Assembly: GCA_946699065.1 (NCBI GenBank)
Contig: CAMPDV010000456.1
Location: 124,001 to 188,000, forward strand
From: Loxodes magnus
Lineage: Eukaryota; Ciliophora; Karyorelictea; Loxodida; Loxodidae
Direction of reading: 5' to 3'
Length of the DNA stretch: 64,000 nt
Below the pieces are notes generated by a model. The model was given only the letters and a program-made list of their open reading frames with translations. It was not told the DNA's origin and did not search any database. Position numbers and translations under genes: made by a program. This document shows, piece by piece, positions 59,861-64,000 of this stretch (the first letter of the stretch is position 1; every line of letters starts with the position of its first letter).

Positions 59861-62800
59861 TTATTTCTTTTCAAAGCATACTCCTTAAAACTGAAAATCT
59901 ATCTTCTTTTCTTACTTTACTTTTTCATTTTTCAATATATTTAATACTTCTCAAATCATACTCCTTAAAACTGAAACTGCTTCTTCTTTTATTACTTTAC
60001 TTCTTCACTTTTCTCAATACTTATTACTTCTCAAAGCATACTCCTTAAAACTGAAATTCTAGCTTCTTTTCTTACTTTACTTCTTCACTTTTCTAAATAC
60101 TTATTACTTCTCAAAGCATACTACTTAAAACTGAAATTCTAGCTTCTTTTCCTACTTTACATTTTCACTTTTCTAATTACTTATTACTTATTAAAGCATA
60201 CTCCTTAAAACTGAAATTCTAGCTTCTTTTCTTACTTTACTTCTTCACTTATCTAAATACTTATTACTTCTCAAAGCATAATCCTTAAAACTGAAATTCT
60301 AGCTTCTTTTCTTACTTTAGATCTTCACTTTTCTAAATACTTATTACTTCTCAAAGCATACTCCTTAAAACTGAAACTATTTCTAATTTTCTTACTATAC
60401 ATCTTCACTTTTCTAAATACTTATTTCTTTTCAAAGCATACTCCTTAAAACTGAAATTCTAGCTTCTTTTCTTACTTTAGATCTTCACTTTTCTAAATAC
60501 TTATTACTTCTCAAAGCATACTCCTTAAAACTGAAACTATTTCTAATTTTCTTACTATACATCTTCACTTTTCTCAATACTTATTACTTCTCAAAGCATA
60601 CTCCTTAAAACTGAAATTCTAGCTTCTTTTCTTACTTTACTTCTTCACTTTTCTAAATACTTATTTCTTTTCAAAGCATACTCCTTAAAACTGAAATTCT
60701 AGCTTCTTTTCCTACTTTACATTTACACTTTTATAATTACTTATTACTTATTAAAGCATACTCCTTAAAACTGAAATTCTAGCTTCTTTTCTTACTTTAC
60801 TTCTTCACTTATCTAAATACTTATTACTTCTCAAAGCATACTCCTTAAAACTGAAATTCTATCTTCTTTTCTTACTTTAGATCTTCACTTTTCTAAATAC
60901 TTATTACTTCTCAAAGCATACTCCTTAAAACTGAAATTCTATCTTCTTTTCTTACTTTACATCTTCACTTTTCTAAATATTTATTTCTTTTCAAAGCATA
61001 CTACTTAAAACTGAAATTCTAGCTTCTTTTCTTACTTTACTTCTTCACTTTTCTAAATACTTATTACTTCTCAAATCATACTCCTTAAAACTGAAACTGC
61101 TTCTTCTTTTCTTACTTTACTTCTTCACTTTTCTAAATACTTATTACTTCTCAAAGCATACTCCTTAAAAATTAAATTCTATCTTCTTTTCTTACTTTAC
61201 TTCTTCACTTTTCTAAATACTTATTACTTCTCAAAGCATACTCTTTAAAACTGAAATTCTAGCTTCTTTTCTTACTTTACATTTTCACTTTTCTAATTAC
61301 TTATTACTTATTAAAGCATACTCCTTAAAACTGAAATTCTAGCTTCTTTTCTTACTTTACTTCTTCACTTTTCTAAATACTTATTTCTTCTCAAAGCATA
61401 CTCTTTAAAACTGAAATTCTATCTTTTTTTCTTACTTTACATCTTCACTTTTCTAAATACTTATTACTTCTCAAATCATACTCCTTAAAACTGAAACTGC
61501 TTCTTCTTTTCTTACTTTACTTCTTCACTTTTCTAAATACTTATTACTTCTCAAAGCATACTCTTTAAAACTGAAAATCTATCTTCTTTTCTTACTTTAC
61601 TTCTTCACTTTTCTAAATACTTATTTCTTTTCAAAGCATACTCCTTAAAACTGTAATTCTAGCTTCTTTTCTTACTTTAGATCTTCACTTTTCTAAATAC
61701 TTATTACTTCTCAAAGCATACTCCTTAAAACTGAAATTCTATCTTCTTTTCTTACTTTACTTCTTCACTTTTCTAAATACTTATTACTTCTCAAAGCATA
61801 CTCTTTAAAAATTAAATTCTAGCTTCTTTTCTTACTTTACTTCTTCACTTTTCTAAATACTTATTACTTCTCAAAGCATACTCTTTAAAACTGAAAATCT
61901 ATCTTCTTTTCTTACTTTACTTCTTCACTTTTCTAAATACTTATTTCTTTTCAAAGCATACTCCTTAAAACTGAAATTCTAGCTTCTTTTCTTACTTTAC
62001 TTCTTCACTTTTCTAAATACTTATTACTTCTCAAAGCATACTCTTTAAAACTGAAATTCTATCTTTTTTTCTTACTTTACTTCTTCACTTTTCTAAATAC
62101 TTATTACTTCTCAAAGCATACTCCTTAAAAATGAAATTCTATCTTCTTTTCTTACTTTACTTTTTCATTTTTCAATATATTTAATACTTCTCAAATCATA
62201 CTCCTTAAAACTGAAACTGCTTCTTCTTTTCTTACTTTACTTCTTCACTTTTCTCAATACTTATTACTTCTCAAAGCATACTCCTTAAAACTGAAATTCT
62301 AGCTTCTTTTCTTACTTTACTTCTTCACTTTTCTAAATACTTATTACTTCTCAAAGCATACTACTTAAAACTGAAATTCTAGCTTCTTTTCCTACTTTAC
62401 ATTTTCACTTTTCTAATTACTTATTACTTATTAAAGCATACTCCTTAAAACTGAAATTCTAGCTTCTTTTCTTACTTTACTTCTTCACTTATCTAAATAC
62501 TTATTACTTCTCAAAGCATACTCCTTAAAACTGAAATTCTATCTTCTTTTCTTACTTTAGATCTTCACTTTTCTAAATACTTATTACTTATTAAAGCATA
62601 CTCCTTAAAACTGAAATTCAAGCTTCTTTTCTTACTTTACTTCTTCACTTTTCAAAATACTTATTACTTCTCAAAGCATACTCAGTAAAACTGAAATTCT
62701 ATCTTTTTTTCTTACTTTACATCTTCACTTTTCTAAATACTTATTACTTCTCAAATCATACTCCTTAAAACTGAAACTGCTTCTTCTTTTCTAACTTTAC

Positions 62801-64000
62801 TTCTTCACTTTTCTAAATACTTATTACTTCTCAAAGCATACTCCTTAAAACTGAAATTCTAGCTTCTTTTCTTACTTTACTTCTTCACTTATCTAAATAC
62901 TTATTACTTCTCAAAGCATACTCCTTAAAACTGAAATTCTATCTTTTTTTCTTACTTTACTTCTTCACTTTTCTAAATACTTATTACTTCTCAAAGCATA
63001 CTCCTTAAAACTGAAACTATTTCTAATTTTCTTACTATACATCTTCACTTTTCTAAATACTTATTTCTTTTCAAAGCATACTCCTTAAAACTGAAATTCT
63101 AGCTTCTTTTCTTACTTTAGATCTTCACTTTTCTAAATACTTATTACTTCTCAAAGCATACTCCTTAAAACTGAAACTATTTCTAATTTTCTTACTATAC
63201 ATCTTCACTTTTCTAAATATTTATTTCTTTTCAAAGCATACTCCTTAAAACTGAAATTCTAGCTTCTTTTCTTACTTTAGATCTTCACTTTTCTAAATAC
63301 TTATTACTTCTCAAATCATACTCCTTAAAACTGAAACTGCTTCTTCTTTTCTTACTATACATCTTCACTTTTCTCAATACTTATTACTTCTCAAAGCATA
63401 CTCCTTAAAACTGAAACTGCTTCTTTTCTTACTTTACTTCTTCACTTTTCTAATTACTTATTACTTCTCAAAGCATACTACTTAAAACTGAAATTCTAGC
63501 TTCTTTTCTTACTTTACTTCTTCACTTTTCTAAATACTTATTACTTCTCAAAACATACTACTTAAAACTGAAAATCTATCTTCTTTTCTTACTTTACTTC
63601 TTCACTTATCTAAATACTTATTACTTCTCAAAACATACTACTTAAAACTGAAATTATAGCTTCTTTTCTTACTTTACTTCTTCACTTTTCTAAATACTTA
63701 TTACTTCTCAAAGCATACTCTTTAAAACTGAAATTCTATCTTTTTTTCTTACTTTAGATCTTCACTTTTCTAAATACTTATTACTTCTCAAATCATACTC
63801 CTCAAAACTGAAACTGCTTCTTTTTTTCTTACTTTACTTCTTCACTTATCTAAATACTTATTACTTCTCAAAACATACTACTTAAAACTGAAATTATATA
63901 TTCTTTTCTTACTTTACTTCTTCACTTATCTAAATACTTATTACTTCTCAAAGCATACTCCTTAAAACTGAAACTATTTCTTCTTTTCTTACTTTACTTC

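Overview
The window holds two abutting tandem-repeat arrays and no single-copy gene. Positions 1-56242 are a tandem array of a 123-bp unit which, read on the minus strand, encodes a 41-residue WD40 repeat (GH at residues 2-3, WD at residues 31-32). From the invariant 'catggtc' at 88 to the last one at 56178 there are 456 complete units (456 x 123 = 56,088, plus a net +2 bp). The 16 indels found by eye also sum to +2, so the count and the indel list agree. The array runs off the left edge. Positions 56241-64000 are an AT-rich satellite (about 27% G+C) with an 80-bp period and about 97 copies, running off the right edge.

In the standard code the WD40 array is broken into fragments of at most 183 residues by in-frame TAG, TGA and TAA codons. 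These stops are not scattered. TGA occurs almost only at unit residues 6, 8 and 24, TAG at residue 26 (two further cases at residue 34) and TAA at residue 16 (one case at residue 6). Residues 4, 5, 6, 8, 24 and 26 are the variable sites of the repeat, and they coincide with the hypervariable positions described in fungal HET-E/HET-D/HNWD NLR-type WD40 repeats. Reading TGA as Trp and TAG/TAA as Gln restores typical WD40 segments such as DWVSAVA, YVWSVA, GSWDKTV and DDQTVRLWD. I therefore favour a nuclear genome with a reassigned code (the type known in karyorelict ciliates, Condylostoma and Amoebophrya-like dinoflagellates) over plain decay. Frameshifts and the absence of a visible start keep pseudogene or satellite status open. 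The host cannot be named from this window; it looks eukaryotic because of the repetitive organisation and the WD40 type.

Layout on the minus strand (5' = high coordinates): a 5' edge zone 56242-50819 with 12 of the 16 indels; then five long frame-consistent blocks (50818-28985, 28980-25909, 25904-21111, 21103-10652, 10650-1) separated by +1 indels. Allele use changes along the array: the leftmost 10.6 kb is rich in TAG at residue 26 and has no TAA at residue 16, while the rest is rich in TAA at residue 16 and TGA at residues 6 and 24. Segmental duplications of 7 to 64 units are common. The WD40 array joins the 80-bp satellite directly, with a 2-bp overlap and no unique DNA between them. The unit cores are nearly identical even at silent sites, which points to ongoing homogenisation at DNA level combined with diversification confined to two short cassettes per unit.
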